64,000 bases of DNA from CAVWNR01 sp963756525 (GTDB taxonomy: Bacteria; Actinomycetota; Actinomycetes; Mycobacteriales; Jatrophihabitantaceae). The stretch is taken from assembly GCA_963756525.1 (NCBI GenBank), contig CAVWNR010000009.1, positions 1,351,507 through 1,415,506 on the forward strand. The letters run 5' to 3'. Positions 8,316-17,080 of this stretch are shown here, piece by piece. Position numbers and translations under genes: made by a program. The notes under the pieces are model-generated. The model was not told the DNA's origin, made no database searches, and saw nothing but the letters and a program-made list of their open reading frames with translations. Positions within the stretch are counted from its first letter, which is position 1, and every line of letters starts with the position of its first letter.

Positions 8316-9316
8316 GCAAACACGCCCGCAACGGCGGGCTCGGCCGAGGGCTGGGCGCGCTGATCCCGACCACGCCCGGCGAGGCCGTCCCCGCGGACGG
8401 GGTGACGCCGCTGCGGCCGGTTGGCTCCGCGGTCGCCGACCACGTCATCATGGCGACCGGCTCCCCGGCTCGGCCCCGTCCGGTTCCGGGGGCCTCGTTC
8501 GCCGAGCTCGACGTTTCGGCCATCACCGCGAACGCCAAGCAGCCGCGTCAGGTCTTCGACGAGGATGCACTCGCCGAGCTGACCCACTCGATCCGCGAGT
8601 TCGGCGTGCTCCAGCCGGTGGTCGTTCGACCGGACCGCGACGGCTATGAGCTCGTCATGGGCGAACGGCGGCTGCGGGCCGCGATCGCGGCCGGGCTCAC
8701 GCACATCCCGGCCATCGTCCGCGACACCTCCGACGACGCGCTGCTGCGCGACGCGCTGCTGGAGAACGTCCACCGCGTCGACCTGAACCCGCTGGAAGAG
8801 GCTGCCGCCTACCAGCAGCTACTGGGCGAGTTCGGCGTCACCCACGAGGAGCTCGCGCGGCGGATCGGCCGCAGCCGCTCGCAGGTGTCGAACACCATCC
8901 GGCTGATCAACCTGCCGGTGCCGGTGCAGCGCCGGGTCGCCGCCGGCGTGCTCTCCGCGGGACACGCGCGGGCGCTTCTCGCGCTCGAAGACGCCGAGCA
9001 GCAGGACGAGTTGGCGGCGCGCATCGTCGCCGAAGGACTCTCCGTGCGGGCCACCGAAGAACTGGTCACCGTAGCCGGGCACGAGGCGCTCGCCACGCGC
9101 CGCCGCCGGACGGCGGTCCCGCGAATCACCGCCCCGGCGGTCGCTGAGCTGGCCGAGAAGCTCTCCGACGCACTCGATACCCGGGTTCGGGTCGAGCTGG
9201 GCCGCCGCAAAGGCAAGATCACGGTGGAGTTCGCGTCGGTGGACGACCTGCAGCGGATCGTCGCCATGATCGCCCCGCAGCTGGCGACCCAGCCCGCGGC
9301 CGCGGCTGGCGCCTAA
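8312..9316 (+). CDS. parB: Chromosome partitioning protein ParB
   Basis: 334-residue ParB/Spo0J CTPase-type DNA-binding protein. It shows the N-terminal ParA-interaction motif (GGLGRGLGALIPT), the N-terminal ParB domain with GERRLRAAIAAG (the CTP-binding C-motif region), the helix-turn-helix THEELARRIGRSRSQVSNTI that reads parS, and a C-terminal dimerisation domain. It overlaps parA by 4 nt. It spreads from the two parS sites found within parA. Confidence 0.96.
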   Translation: MSKHARNGGLGRGLGALIPTTPGEAVPADGVTPLRPVGSAVADHVIMATGSPARPRPVPGASFAELDVSAITANAKQPRQVFDEDALAELTHSIREFGVLQPVVVRPDRDGYELVMGERRLRAAIAAGLTHIPAIVRDTSDDALLRDALLENVHRVDLNPLEEAAAYQQLLGEFGVTHEELARRIGRSRSQVSNTIRLINLPVPVQRRVAAGVLSAGHARALLALEDAEQQDELAARIVAEGLSVRATEELVTVAGHEALATRRRRTAVPRITAPAVAELAEKLSDALDTRVRVELGRRKGKITVEFASVDDLQRIVAMIAPQLATQPAAAAGA

Positions 9317-9325
9317 CATCGGGTC

Positions 9326-9847
9326 ATGCGCACGGTGATCGTGGGCGACCCGCCGATCGAGGTCGAGCAGCTGATCAAGCAGCGGCAGGCGCTCGGGCAG
9401 GATCTCTTCGACGAGGTCTGGGAAGGCGACTACCATATGGTCCCGGCACCGAGCAGGGGTCACGCACGCGTGGAAATCCAGCTGGCTCGGACGCTCGGGC
9501 CGAGCGCCGACCGGGCCGGATTGCTGGTGACCGGCCCGTGCAACATCGGGGAGCGCGACGACTTCCGCGTACCGGATCAGGCCTACTTCCAGAACGGCAC
9601 GGCCGACGAGGTGTTCAACCCGACAGCCGAGATCGTCGTGGAAATCGTGTCGCCTGCGGACGAGAGCCGGATGAAGTTCGACTTCTACCACCGGCATGGC
9701 GTCACGGAAGTGCTGATCGTCGACCCGGACGCATGCACGGTGGAGTGGTTCGCCCGCGACGCCGCGGCATTCCGGCCGGCGGGTGGCAGCGGCCTACTGG
9801 GCGTGACGGCGGACGAGCTCAGCCGGTCGATCGACTGGACGCCGTAG
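9326..9847 (+). CDS. Uma2 family (DUF820) putative restriction-endonuclease-fold protein
   Basis: 173 residues with the Uma2/DUF820 layout of the PD-(D/E)XK fold: RVPDQAYFQ, then PTAEIVVEIVSPADESRMKFDFY (D...ExV..K core) and GVTEVLIVDPDACTVEWF. Family members are predicted nucleases of unknown role that spread as solitary genes in actinobacteria and cyanobacteria. It starts 10 bp after parB. A TAACAT box (9314-9319) lies 6 nt before the ATG, so it may be transcribed separately and leaderless. Its 3' end overlaps the convergent nitroreductase gene by 29 bp. Confidence 0.88.
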   Translation: MRTVIVGDPPIEVEQLIKQRQALGQDLFDEVWEGDYHMVPAPSRGHARVEIQLARTLGPSADRAGLLVTGPCNIGERDDFRVPDQAYFQNGTADEVFNPTAEIVVEIVSPADESRMKFDFYHRHGVTEVLIVDPDACTVEWFARDAAAFRPAGGSGLLGVTADELSRSIDWTP

Positions 9848-10463
9848 ATAGTGGGTCGGACGGCGTGAACGAGCCGTACGCGACCACCTCGTCCAGGAGC
9901 CGCCGGCCGCGCCGCAGCGACGGTGACTTGCGGTCGGGCGCGCGGTAACCCAGGCTGACCACCCCGATCGGGCTGAGCCGGTCGGGTACCGAGAACGCGG
10001 CGCGCAACTGCGCCCAATGTTCCGGCGGCACCCCGAAGAAGCACGCCCCGAGCCCGGCGTCGACCGCACCGAGGAGCAGCAGCAGCGCGGCCATGCCGGT
10101 GTCGATATGCCAGTAGGGCACCGGCCAGCGCGACTCGTCACGATCGGTCCAGCCCTTGTCCGGCTCGGCGTACCGGTCGAGATAGGTGTCTTTGTCGGAG
10201 AATGCGACAATGAGCACGGGCGCCGACTGCATGCCCGCCAACCACGGGTCCGGCGGTGCCGCGGGATCGGTCGTCGCCGCCCAGAACTGCGCCCGGCTCT
10301 CCGGCGTGTCGAGCACCAGGAAGCGCCAGCCCTGGCTGAAACCCGCCGACGGCGCCCGGATGGCGAGTGCGAGCAAGTCCTCGACAATGTCGCGGCGCAC
10401 CAGGCGCGCCGGGTCGTAGGCGCGCACCATCCGCCGGCGGACGACCACGTCGCGGAACTGCAC
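9819..10463 (-). CDS. Nitroreductase family FMN oxidoreductase
   Basis: 214-residue nitroreductase-fold protein with the N-terminal FMN-binding pattern RRRMVRAYDPARLVRRD and RAPSAGFSQGW, and a C-terminal VVSLGYRAPD segment (the usual (L/I)GYP motif region). It probably reduces nitro or quinone-like compounds with NAD(P)H; the substrate cannot be inferred. It is divergent from the aminotransferase gene with a 60-bp spacer, and its last 29 bp overlap the convergent Uma2 gene. Confidence 0.88.
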   Translation of the reverse strand: MQFRDVVVRRRMVRAYDPARLVRRDIVEDLLALAIRAPSAGFSQGWRFLVLDTPESRAQFWAATTDPAAPPDPWLAGMQSAPVLIVAFSDKDTYLDRYAEPDKGWTDRDESRWPVPYWHIDTGMAALLLLLGAVDAGLGACFFGVPPEHWAQLRAAFSVPDRLSPIGVVSLGYRAPDRKSPSLRRGRRLLDEVVAYGSFTPSDPLSTASSRSTG

Positions 10464-10523
10464 CGGCCCACCATTTCAGCCGGACCCGTCGGCGTCAGCA
10501 GCGGGGTGTGCGATGGTTTGCGG

Positions 10524-11738
10524 GTGGATCTGTGCCAGTCCCGCAAGCTCACCAACGTCTGCTACGACATCCGCGGACCGGTCCTCGAGGAGGCCAAGCG
10601 CCTCGAGGACGAGGGCCGGCGGATCGTCAAGCTGAACATCGGCAACCCCGCGCCGTTCGGCTTCGAGGCCCCCGAGGAGGTCCTCGTCGACGTCGTGCGC
10701 AACCTGCCGTCGTCGCAGGGCTACTGCGACTCGCAGGGTCTTCTTTCGGCGCGCACCGCGGTGGTGCAGCACTACCAGGCGCAGGGCGTCGACGCGGTGC
10801 ACGTCGACGACATCTGGCTCGGCAACGGGGTCAGCGAGCTCATCACCATGTCGCTGCAGGCGATGCTCGACGACGGCGACGAGGTGCTCATCCCAACCCC
10901 GGACTACCCGCTGTGGACCGCGGCGACCTGCCTGGCCGGTGGCCGCCCCGTGCACTATCTCTGCGACGAGGGCGCGGGCTGGCAGCCCGACCTCGAGGAC
11001 TTGGCAGCCAAGGTCAGCCCGCGGACGAAGGCGATCGTTGTCATCAACCCGAACAACCCCACCGGTGCCGTCTACTCCACCAACGTGCTCGAGCGGATCG
11101 CCGAGCTGGCCCGTCGGCACCGGCTCGTCATGATGGCCGACGAGATCTACGACAAGATCCTCTACGACGACGCCACGCACACGCCGTTCGCCGCGCTGGC
11201 GCCGGATGTCTTCACCCTGACGTTCAACGGGCTCTCCAAGGCCTACCGGCTGGCAGGGTTTCGTAGTGCGTGGCTGATGGTCACCGGACCGAAGCGGCAC
11301 GCGGCGAGCTACCTCGAGGGCATCACGATCCTGGCCAACATGCGGCTGTGCGCGAACGTGCCGGCGCAGCATGCGATCCAGACCGCGCTCGGCGGGCGGC
11401 AGAGCATCCGCGAACTGGTGCTCCCCGGCGGCCGGCTGCACGAGCAGCGTGACGCCGCGATGGCCGCGCTCAAGGCGATCCCCGGCGTCACCTGCGTCCA
11501 GCCGCGCGGCGCGCTCTACGTTTTTCCCCGCCTCGACCCGCAGCTCTACCCGATCCAGGACGACCAGCAGTTCGTGCTGCAGCTGCTGCGCGAGCAGCAC
11601 GTGCTGGTCGTGCAGGGCTCGGGCTTCAACTGGCCGCACCCAGACCATCTGCGCATCGTCACCCTGCCGCACGCAAACGAGCTGACCGAGGCGATCGGCC
11701 GGATCGGGGCGTTCCTCGACGGCTACCGGGGAGACTGA
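10524..11738 (+). CDS. Class I/II aminotransferase (alanine/aspartate type)
   Basis: 404-residue PLP-dependent fold-type I aminotransferase. The PLP lysine is in FNGLSKAYRLAGFRSAW, the substrate-carboxylate arginine region is HLRIVTLP, and INPNNPTGAVYS and MMADEIYDKILYD are typical. The sequence near the start (SRKLTNVCYDIRGPVLEEA) resembles AlaA/AspC-like alanine-pyruvate transaminases. GTG at 10524 is chosen because the family begins a few residues before this point; GTG at 10506 is an alternative. It is followed after 9 bp by the GNAT gene. Confidence 0.9.
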   Translation: MDLCQSRKLTNVCYDIRGPVLEEAKRLEDEGRRIVKLNIGNPAPFGFEAPEEVLVDVVRNLPSSQGYCDSQGLLSARTAVVQHYQAQGVDAVHVDDIWLGNGVSELITMSLQAMLDDGDEVLIPTPDYPLWTAATCLAGGRPVHYLCDEGAGWQPDLEDLAAKVSPRTKAIVVINPNNPTGAVYSTNVLERIAELARRHRLVMMADEIYDKILYDDATHTPFAALAPDVFTLTFNGLSKAYRLAGFRSAWLMVTGPKRHAASYLEGITILANMRLCANVPAQHAIQTALGGRQSIRELVLPGGRLHEQRDAAMAALKAIPGVTCVQPRGALYVFPRLDPQLYPIQDDQQFVLQLLREQHVLVVQGSGFNWPHPDHLRIVTLPHANELTEAIGRIGAFLDGYRGD

Positions 11739-11747
11739 GCAGGTTCG

Positions 11748-12371
11748 ATGGCGCGGCGACTGGTCAACCTCACGCTGGACAATCTGCGCGATCTTGCGCC
11801 GCGCTGCCGTTCCTGCGTCTTCTGGGAGCTCGACCCCGCGGCCGGCGAGCGGGCCTGCGCCGCCGGCAACACCGAGCTGGAGAAGGAGGGCTGGCTCTCC
11901 GACACGCTGCTCGAATGGGGATGCTGCGGCAAGATCGTCTACGTCGACTCGGCCCCCGCCGGCTACGTGACCTTCGCACCGCCTGCCTACGTGCCGCGGG
12001 CGGTAGCCTTCCCGACCTCGCCGGTGAGCGCAGACGCCGTGCTGCTGATGACCGCGCGGGTGCTGCCGGAGTTCGCCGGCGGTGGCCTGGGTCGGATGCT
12101 GGTGCAGGGCGTCGCCCGCGACGTCGCCCGCCGGGGCATCCGGGCGATCGAGGCGTTCGGGCGGCACGGTGCGACGGCGGACGACACGACCGGGTGCCTC
12201 CTGCCCGCCGACTACCTGCTTGCGGTCGGGTTCAAGACCGTCCGCCCACATCCGCGCTACCCACGACTGCGCCTGGACCTCAGGTCGGTCGCGACCTGGA
12301 AGGAGGACGTCGAGTCCGCGCTGGAGCGGCTGCTGTCATCGATTAGCTCCCCTGCGCTCTCCCGCGGATGA
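11748..12371 (+). CDS. GNAT family N-acetyltransferase
   Basis: 207 residues of the conserved actinobacterial GNAT family that begins with LTLDNLRDLAPRCRSCVFWE. The acetyl-CoA loop is VLPEFAGGGLGRMLVQ near residue 110. An N-terminal cysteine cluster (CRSC, then C and CC at 37-65) could bind metal. The substrate is unknown. It sits between parB and cwlM as the mycobacterial gene Rv3916c does. It is likely co-transcribed with the upstream aminotransferase and is convergent with cwlM (12-bp gap). Confidence 0.85.
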   Translation: MARRLVNLTLDNLRDLAPRCRSCVFWELDPAAGERACAAGNTELEKEGWLSDTLLEWGCCGKIVYVDSAPAGYVTFAPPAYVPRAVAFPTSPVSADAVLLMTARVLPEFAGGGLGRMLVQGVARDVARRGIRAIEAFGRHGATADDTTGCLLPADYLLAVGFKTVRPHPRYPRLRLDLRSVATWKEDVESALERLLSSISSPALSRG

Positions 12372-12383
12372 CCGTGGGGCGGG

Positions 12384-13502
12384 TCAGCTGGCGACGGCGG
12401 GCAGGCGCATGACGCCGGTCGGCGGGTCGTCGGCCTTCGGCAGATAGAGCCGCTGCACGGCAACCAGCAGACCCTCGGCCACCGTCTCGCGGAACGCCGG
12501 GTCGACCAGCCGGGCCCGGTCGCCGGGTGAGGTCAGGTAGCCGATCTCGACCCGGACGGCCGGCATCCGGGTGAGCCGCAGGATCGACCAGGTCTTGCCG
12601 TGCACGCGGGCGTCGAGCAGCCCGGTCCGGGCAACGAGCTCGCGTTGCACCAGGTCGGCCAGCCGCTCGCCGATCGTCGAGCTGGAGGTGTGCCCGCCGT
12701 AGTGGTAGGTGGCCAGGCCCTCCGCTCGGGGCGAGGGCGCACCGTCGACGTGCAGCGAGAGCAGCAGGTCCGCGCCGACGGCGTTCGCGAGCTGGGCCCG
12801 CTGCTCGTCACTGGCGCCGTCGTGCCGGCCGCGGGTGAACCAGCTCGGGATGTGGAGGGCGCGCAGTCGCCGTTCCAGCCGGCTGGCGACATCCCACACC
12901 AGGCCGGCCTCGCAGACCTCGCCGTAGCACACGCCCGGATCGTCCCCGCCGTGGCCCGGGTCGATGGCGAGCCGCTTGTCCACCAGGCTCGGACCGGCCG
13001 CCGAGACGGCGGCGAGCTCGCGCAGCAGCTGCGGGCGGCCGCCCACGACCCGCCGGCCGAGCTGGCGCAGCGCGCGCAGCGTCACCGGGCCGCAGACCCC
13101 GTCGGCGTCCAGACCGTAGTCGCGCTGGAACGCCCGCAGCCCCTCGCGGGTGCGTACCCCGAACACGCCGTCGGCGCGCGCCACGTCGTAGCCGAGTTCG
13201 AGCAGTTGCACCTGCAGTGCGGTCACATCGTCCCCGACGGGCGGAGTCGTAGCGTCGAAGGCGAGGATGCGGTCGCCGGGCCGCCACCGGGCGGCCGCGA
13301 GCGCGTGGTATGTCTCGGTGCCGACGATGCCGTCGACGGAGATGCCACGCCGCTGCTGGAAGTGGCGCACGGCGAACTCGGTGGCCGCGTCGAAGCGTGC
13401 CGCGCTGGCCGGATCGGTGTTGTCGAGCAGGCCGAGCCCGGCGAGGATGCGCCGGACCTCGGCGACGGCAGCGCTTTCAGTGCCGCGACGAAGTGGCTGC
13501 AT
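12384..13502 (-). CDS. cwlM: CwlM-like N-acetylmuramoyl-L-alanine amidase-family protein
   Basis: 372 residues: two N-terminal peptidoglycan-binding (PG_binding_1) repeats (around 1-75 and 85-155, GISVDGIVGTETYHAL and GLDADGVCGPVTLRAL), then an Amidase_3 domain (around 175-350). The zinc and catalytic residues look intact: IDPGHGG, a Glu in EVCEAGLVWD, LSLHVDGA and VRVEIGYLTSPGD. There is no signal peptide. In mycobacteria the protein at this locus, CwlM, is cytoplasmic and, once phosphorylated by PknB, activates MurA. A threonine tail (ADDPPTGVMRLPAVAS) is present here too. Start ATG at 13502. Confidence 0.88.
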   Translation of the reverse strand: MQPLRRGTESAAVAEVRRILAGLGLLDNTDPASAARFDAATEFAVRHFQQRRGISVDGIVGTETYHALAAARWRPGDRILAFDATTPPVGDDVTALQVQLLELGYDVARADGVFGVRTREGLRAFQRDYGLDADGVCGPVTLRALRQLGRRVVGGRPQLLRELAAVSAAGPSLVDKRLAIDPGHGGDDPGVCYGEVCEAGLVWDVASRLERRLRALHIPSWFTRGRHDGASDEQRAQLANAVGADLLLSLHVDGAPSPRAEGLATYHYGGHTSSSTIGERLADLVQRELVARTGLLDARVHGKTWSILRLTRMPAVRVEIGYLTSPGDRARLVDPAFRETVAEGLLVAVQRLYLPKADDPPTGVMRLPAVAS

Positions 13503-13669
13503 CGAAGGGGGAACCTCACCAGGTGTGCGTGCTCTGGGTGCGCCGCGGGCTGCAGCGGTTGGGCAGCAGTCATTCTGCCGCACGCCAGCGCTCGCTCCGA
13601 ACTCGACACTCGGGCGCCATATGCCGACTTCACTCGAGTGGCGGGTCAGCTGCGGTCATCCGCGGCATG

Positions 13670-13707
13670 GGAAAGGGCGGCCACCCGACCGGGTAGCCGC
13701 CCTTTCC
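13670..13707 (-). terminator. Stem-loop downstream of the trxB-trxA genes
   Basis: Perfect 12-bp inverted repeat (GGAAAGGGCGGC at 13670-13681 and its complement at 13696-13707) with a 14-nt loop, 12 bp beyond the trxA stop. There is no T-run, so it would be an actinobacterial-type terminator without a U-tract. Confidence 0.7.
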
Positions 13708-13719
13708 GGGGCGAATGCC

Positions 13720-14046
13720 TCAGATGAACTCGGCGAGGTCCTTGAGCAGCGCCGCCTTCGGCTTCGCGCCGACGATCGACTTGACGACCTGGCCGTCCTT
13801 GAAGACCGACATGGTCGGGATGGACATGATCTGGTAGTCGCGGGCGATGCCCGGGTTCTCGTCGATGTTGACCTTGGCGACAGTGATCTTGCCCTTGTGC
13901 TCGGCCGCGATCTCGTCCAGGAGGGGGGCGACCATGCGGCATGGACCGCACCACTCCGCCCAGAAGTCGACGAGCACCGGCTCGTCGGCCTGCAGCACGT
14001 CGGTGGTGAAGCTGGCGTCGGTGACGGTCTTGGTGTTCTGGCCCAT
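13720..14046 (-). CDS. trxA: Thioredoxin
   Basis: 108-residue thioredoxin with the redox motif WAEWCGPCRMVAP, the cis-proline region MSIPTMSVFKDG and a standard C-terminus. The start is ATG at 14046 (MGQNTKTV) with an AGGAG site; the frame is open for 15 codons further upstream without family similarity. It lies 49 bp after trxB and is ended by a strong stem-loop. It is reduced by TrxB and supplies electrons to cytosolic disulfide targets. Confidence 0.97.
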   Translation of the reverse strand: MGQNTKTVTDASFTTDVLQADEPVLVDFWAEWCGPCRMVAPLLDEIAAEHKGKITVAKVNIDENPGIARDYQIMSIPTMSVFKDGQVVKSIVGAKPKAALLKDLAEFI

Positions 14047-14095
14047 GCTGTTCTCCTGCTCGGGGTCTCGGACGGGTGGCTGCTGGTACAACGCC

Positions 14096-15067
14096 TCAGA
14101 CGGTGGCCGCGATTCCCTCGGCCGGGCTGGCCGCGTCGGCGCGGGCGGCGAGGTAGCGCTCGGCGTCGAGGGCGGCCTGGCAGCCGGTTCCGGCGGCGGT
14201 CACCGCCTGACGGTAGACGTGGTCGACGACATCGCCCGCGGCGAACACGCCGACGAGGTTGGTGCGGGTCGAGCCGGGCTCAACCAGGATGTAGCCCTCC
14301 GGGTCGAGGTCGATCTGGCCTTTCACCAGGGCGCTGCGCGGGTCGTGCCCGATCGCGATGAACAGGCCCTGCACCGCCAGGTCACGCTCGTCGCCGGTGC
14401 GGGTGTCGCGCAGCCGGATGCCGGTCACCGACGTGTCGCCGTCGATGCCGACCACCTCGGCGTTCCAGATCCAGCGGATCTTGTCGTTCGTCCGCGCTCG
14501 GTCGGCCATGATCGCGCTCGCGCGCAGCGAGTCGCGACGGTGCACCACGGTGACCGAGTCGGCGAACCGGGTAAGGAACGTCGCCTCCTCCATCGCCGTG
14601 TCGCCGCCGCCGACGACCGCGATGTCCTTGCCGCGGAAGAAGAAGCCGTCACATGTCGCGCACCACGAGACGCCATGCCCGGATAGCTGGTCCTCGCGGG
14701 GAATGCCCAGCTTGCGGTACGCCGAGCCCATCGCCAGGATCACCGTGTCGGCGGTGTACTCCGCGTCGTGGGTGCGGACGTGCTTGACCGGGGCGGCTAG
14801 GTCCACCGCTACCACGTCGTCGCTCGAGATCTCGGCGCCGAACCGCTCGGCCTGGGCGCGGATCTGCATCATCAACTCCGGCCCCAGGATGCCCTCCGGG
14901 AAGCCGGGGTAGTTCTCGACGTCGGTCGTGTTCATCAGCGCCCCGCCGTACTGGCTCCCCTCGAAAACCAGCGGCGCCAGGTCGGCGCGGGCGGTGTAGA
15001 GAGCGGCGGTGTAGCCGGCCGGGCCCGACCCGATGATGATCACGTTGCGATGCTGGGTTGCGGTCAC
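14096..15067 (-). CDS. trxB: Thioredoxin reductase
   Basis: 323-residue low-molecular-weight thioredoxin reductase. FAD site IIGSGPAGYTAALYTARA at the N-terminus, redox disulfide SWCATCDGFF near residue 140, NADPH-site VVGGGDTAMEEA and the C-terminal GVFAAGDVVDHVYRQAVTA. The GTG start at 15067 has GAGGAG 4 nt upstream. In the mycobacterial arrangement sigM and Rv3912 lie between murJ and trxB; here only 74 bp separate trxB from murJ, so that pair is absent. Confidence 0.97.
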   Translation of the reverse strand: MTATQHRNVIIIGSGPAGYTAALYTARADLAPLVFEGSQYGGALMNTTDVENYPGFPEGILGPELMMQIRAQAERFGAEISSDDVVAVDLAAPVKHVRTHDAEYTADTVILAMGSAYRKLGIPREDQLSGHGVSWCATCDGFFFRGKDIAVVGGGDTAMEEATFLTRFADSVTVVHRRDSLRASAIMADRARTNDKIRWIWNAEVVGIDGDTSVTGIRLRDTRTGDERDLAVQGLFIAIGHDPRSALVKGQIDLDPEGYILVEPGSTRTNLVGVFAAGDVVDHVYRQAVTAAGTGCQAALDAERYLAARADAASPAEGIAATV

Positions 15068-15141
15068 TGGCTCCTCGATCCGTGGTGGTCCGCCGCCGAA
15101 ACGATCCTATGCGGGGCAGCATTCCCGGGGCTCGAGTCGGT

Positions 15142-17016
15142 CTAGCGGCGGGCGGTCTGGACCAGTTCGCGTAGCTCCGGCCGGTCGGTTCGCCACAGCA
15201 CCGCGGCGAGCACCAGCAGACCGAGCACCGAGCCGGCGATCAGCCCGCAGAGCGCGCCGAGCCGCCCGTGGCCGAGCGCGTGCTGGGTGCCGACGACGAC
15301 CGCGTACGCCGCGGCGGCGCCGAGCGCCGAGGCGATCCCGGCGCGCAGCGCCGTCTGGCCGACCCGCCGGAAGCCCAGATGGCCGAAGCGCCGGGTCAAC
15401 AGCACATGCCCGACGGCCGCCCCGACGAGGTAGGACGCCGACGTCGACCCGTTGAGCGCCCACACCAAGTACGTCCGGTCGGTGATCGTCGCGTCGGCGA
15501 CCAGCACGAGGCAGACCTTGCTGGCGACCATGAACACGTTGATGAGGGTGGGTGTGCGGGCGTCGCGCATCGCGTAGAAGACGCGCAGCTGCAGCATGAC
15601 CAGCGCGAACGGCAACAGTCCGAACGCCGACACGGCGAGAGAGGTGCCCATCAGCCGGGCATCGGAGAGCGTGGTGCGGCCGTGCGCGAACAGGACGGTC
15701 GTGAACGCCGGCCCGAGCGCGATGAACCCGGCCGTGATCGGCAGCAGCGCGAGCGCGGAGAGCCGGGCGCCCAGGCCCATGTCGTCGACGACGGCCGTGG
15801 TCTCGCCGCGTGCCGCGTGCCGGGACAGCCGCGGCATGAGCGCGGTGAGCAGCGAGACGACCAGGATGCCGTAGGGCATCTGGAACAGCAGGTCGGTCTG
15901 GGTGAAGATCGTGAACCCGCCGCGCGCCACCCCGACGACGGCGATGACCGTGACGCCGATCTGGCTGGCGACCACGTACCCCAGCACCCAGCCGGCCATC
16001 GCGCCGGCCTCTCGCATCCGGCCGGCCTCGTTCGGCAGCGCCCGGAACCGCCACCGCCAGGTGAAGCCGACCCGGCGCAGGAAGGGCATCAGCATCAGCG
16101 CCTGGCCGGCGATGCCGAGCGTGGTGCCGATGCCGATGACCAGGACCTGGGCGGTGGTCATGGTCGACGGGGTGAGCGACTTCGGCCCGGGGAGCGCCCA
16201 GAAGAGCGCCACCGTCGCGATCACGATGACGTTGTTGACGACCGGCGCCCACGCGCCCGGGCCGTAGACATGCCGGACGTTCAGCACGGCGGTGAACACC
16301 GCGAACAGGCCGTAGAAGAAGATCTCGGGCAGCAGCAGGGTCGCGAACGTCGTGGTGAGCCCGCGCTGGGCGGCGTTGTGCACGAACCCGGCGCTGATCA
16401 GCGGGGCGGCGAGCACGGCCAGCAGGGTGACGGCCGCGAGCACGGTCACCGCGACCGCGACCAGCCGCTGGGCGTAGGACTCGCCGCCGTCCTCGTCGTG
16501 CTCCTGCGCGTGCACCAGCAGCGGGATGAGGACGCTCGCGAGCACGCCGCCGAGCAGCAGCTCGTAGACCTGGTTGGGGAAGTTGTTCGCCACGTTGTAC
16601 GCGTCGCCCACCCCGTGGACGGCGGTGCCGAGCGCCGCAACCAACAGCGCGTTACGGACGAAGCCGGTGATGCGGCTGACCAGCGTCGCGACGGCCATGG
16701 TCCGGCTGGACGCGAGCAGGCCCTTGTCGCGGACCGGGGCGGCCGGTGCGTCGCGCGGCGGGGCGGCCGGGGGCGTTCGGCGCCCGGCGGGGCGGCGGCG
16801 CCGTCCGACGTAGGTGGTCGGGCTCCACTGCGCCGCCTCGGTCGGCGCCCATTCGTCGGCCGAGGGGTGCTGCCATTCCGGGATGGCGACCGAGGGCACC
16901 GGCTCGCGCTCGGTGAACATCCTCGGCTCGACGGTCACCAGGCCCCGCCCGTAGTGCGACGTCTGCCCCCAACCGTCGCGCGGTCGGTCGGGATCGCGGC
17001 CGGCCGGACTAGTCAT
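15142..17016 (-). CDS. murJ: Lipid II flippase MurJ (MviN family)
   Basis: 624-residue MATE/MviN-type membrane protein of the MOP superfamily, expected to flip lipid II across the membrane. The membrane region starts near residue 100 (SRTMAVATLVSRITGFVRNA, the conserved first helix) and continues to the C-terminus with about 14 helices. The first 95 residues are a charged, Pro-rich cytoplasmic extension common in actinobacterial MurJ. The C-terminus lacks the pseudokinase and extracellular domains found in mycobacterial Rv3910. ATG at 17016 has GGAGG upstream. Confidence 0.93.
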   Translation of the reverse strand: MTSPAGRDPDRPRDGWGQTSHYGRGLVTVEPRMFTEREPVPSVAIPEWQHPSADEWAPTEAAQWSPTTYVGRRRRPAGRRTPPAAPPRDAPAAPVRDKGLLASSRTMAVATLVSRITGFVRNALLVAALGTAVHGVGDAYNVANNFPNQVYELLLGGVLASVLIPLLVHAQEHDEDGGESYAQRLVAVAVTVLAAVTLLAVLAAPLISAGFVHNAAQRGLTTTFATLLLPEIFFYGLFAVFTAVLNVRHVYGPGAWAPVVNNVIVIATVALFWALPGPKSLTPSTMTTAQVLVIGIGTTLGIAGQALMLMPFLRRVGFTWRWRFRALPNEAGRMREAGAMAGWVLGYVVASQIGVTVIAVVGVARGGFTIFTQTDLLFQMPYGILVVSLLTALMPRLSRHAARGETTAVVDDMGLGARLSALALLPITAGFIALGPAFTTVLFAHGRTTLSDARLMGTSLAVSAFGLLPFALVMLQLRVFYAMRDARTPTLINVFMVASKVCLVLVADATITDRTYLVWALNGSTSASYLVGAAVGHVLLTRRFGHLGFRRVGQTALRAGIASALGAAAAYAVVVGTQHALGHGRLGALCGLIAGSVLGLLVLAAVLWRTDRPELRELVQTARR

Positions 17017-17080
17017 GAGCCGGCCTCCGGCGTGAGCACACAACTGGAGCGGAGCGACGGAGGCCGGCGGGCTAGCACAG

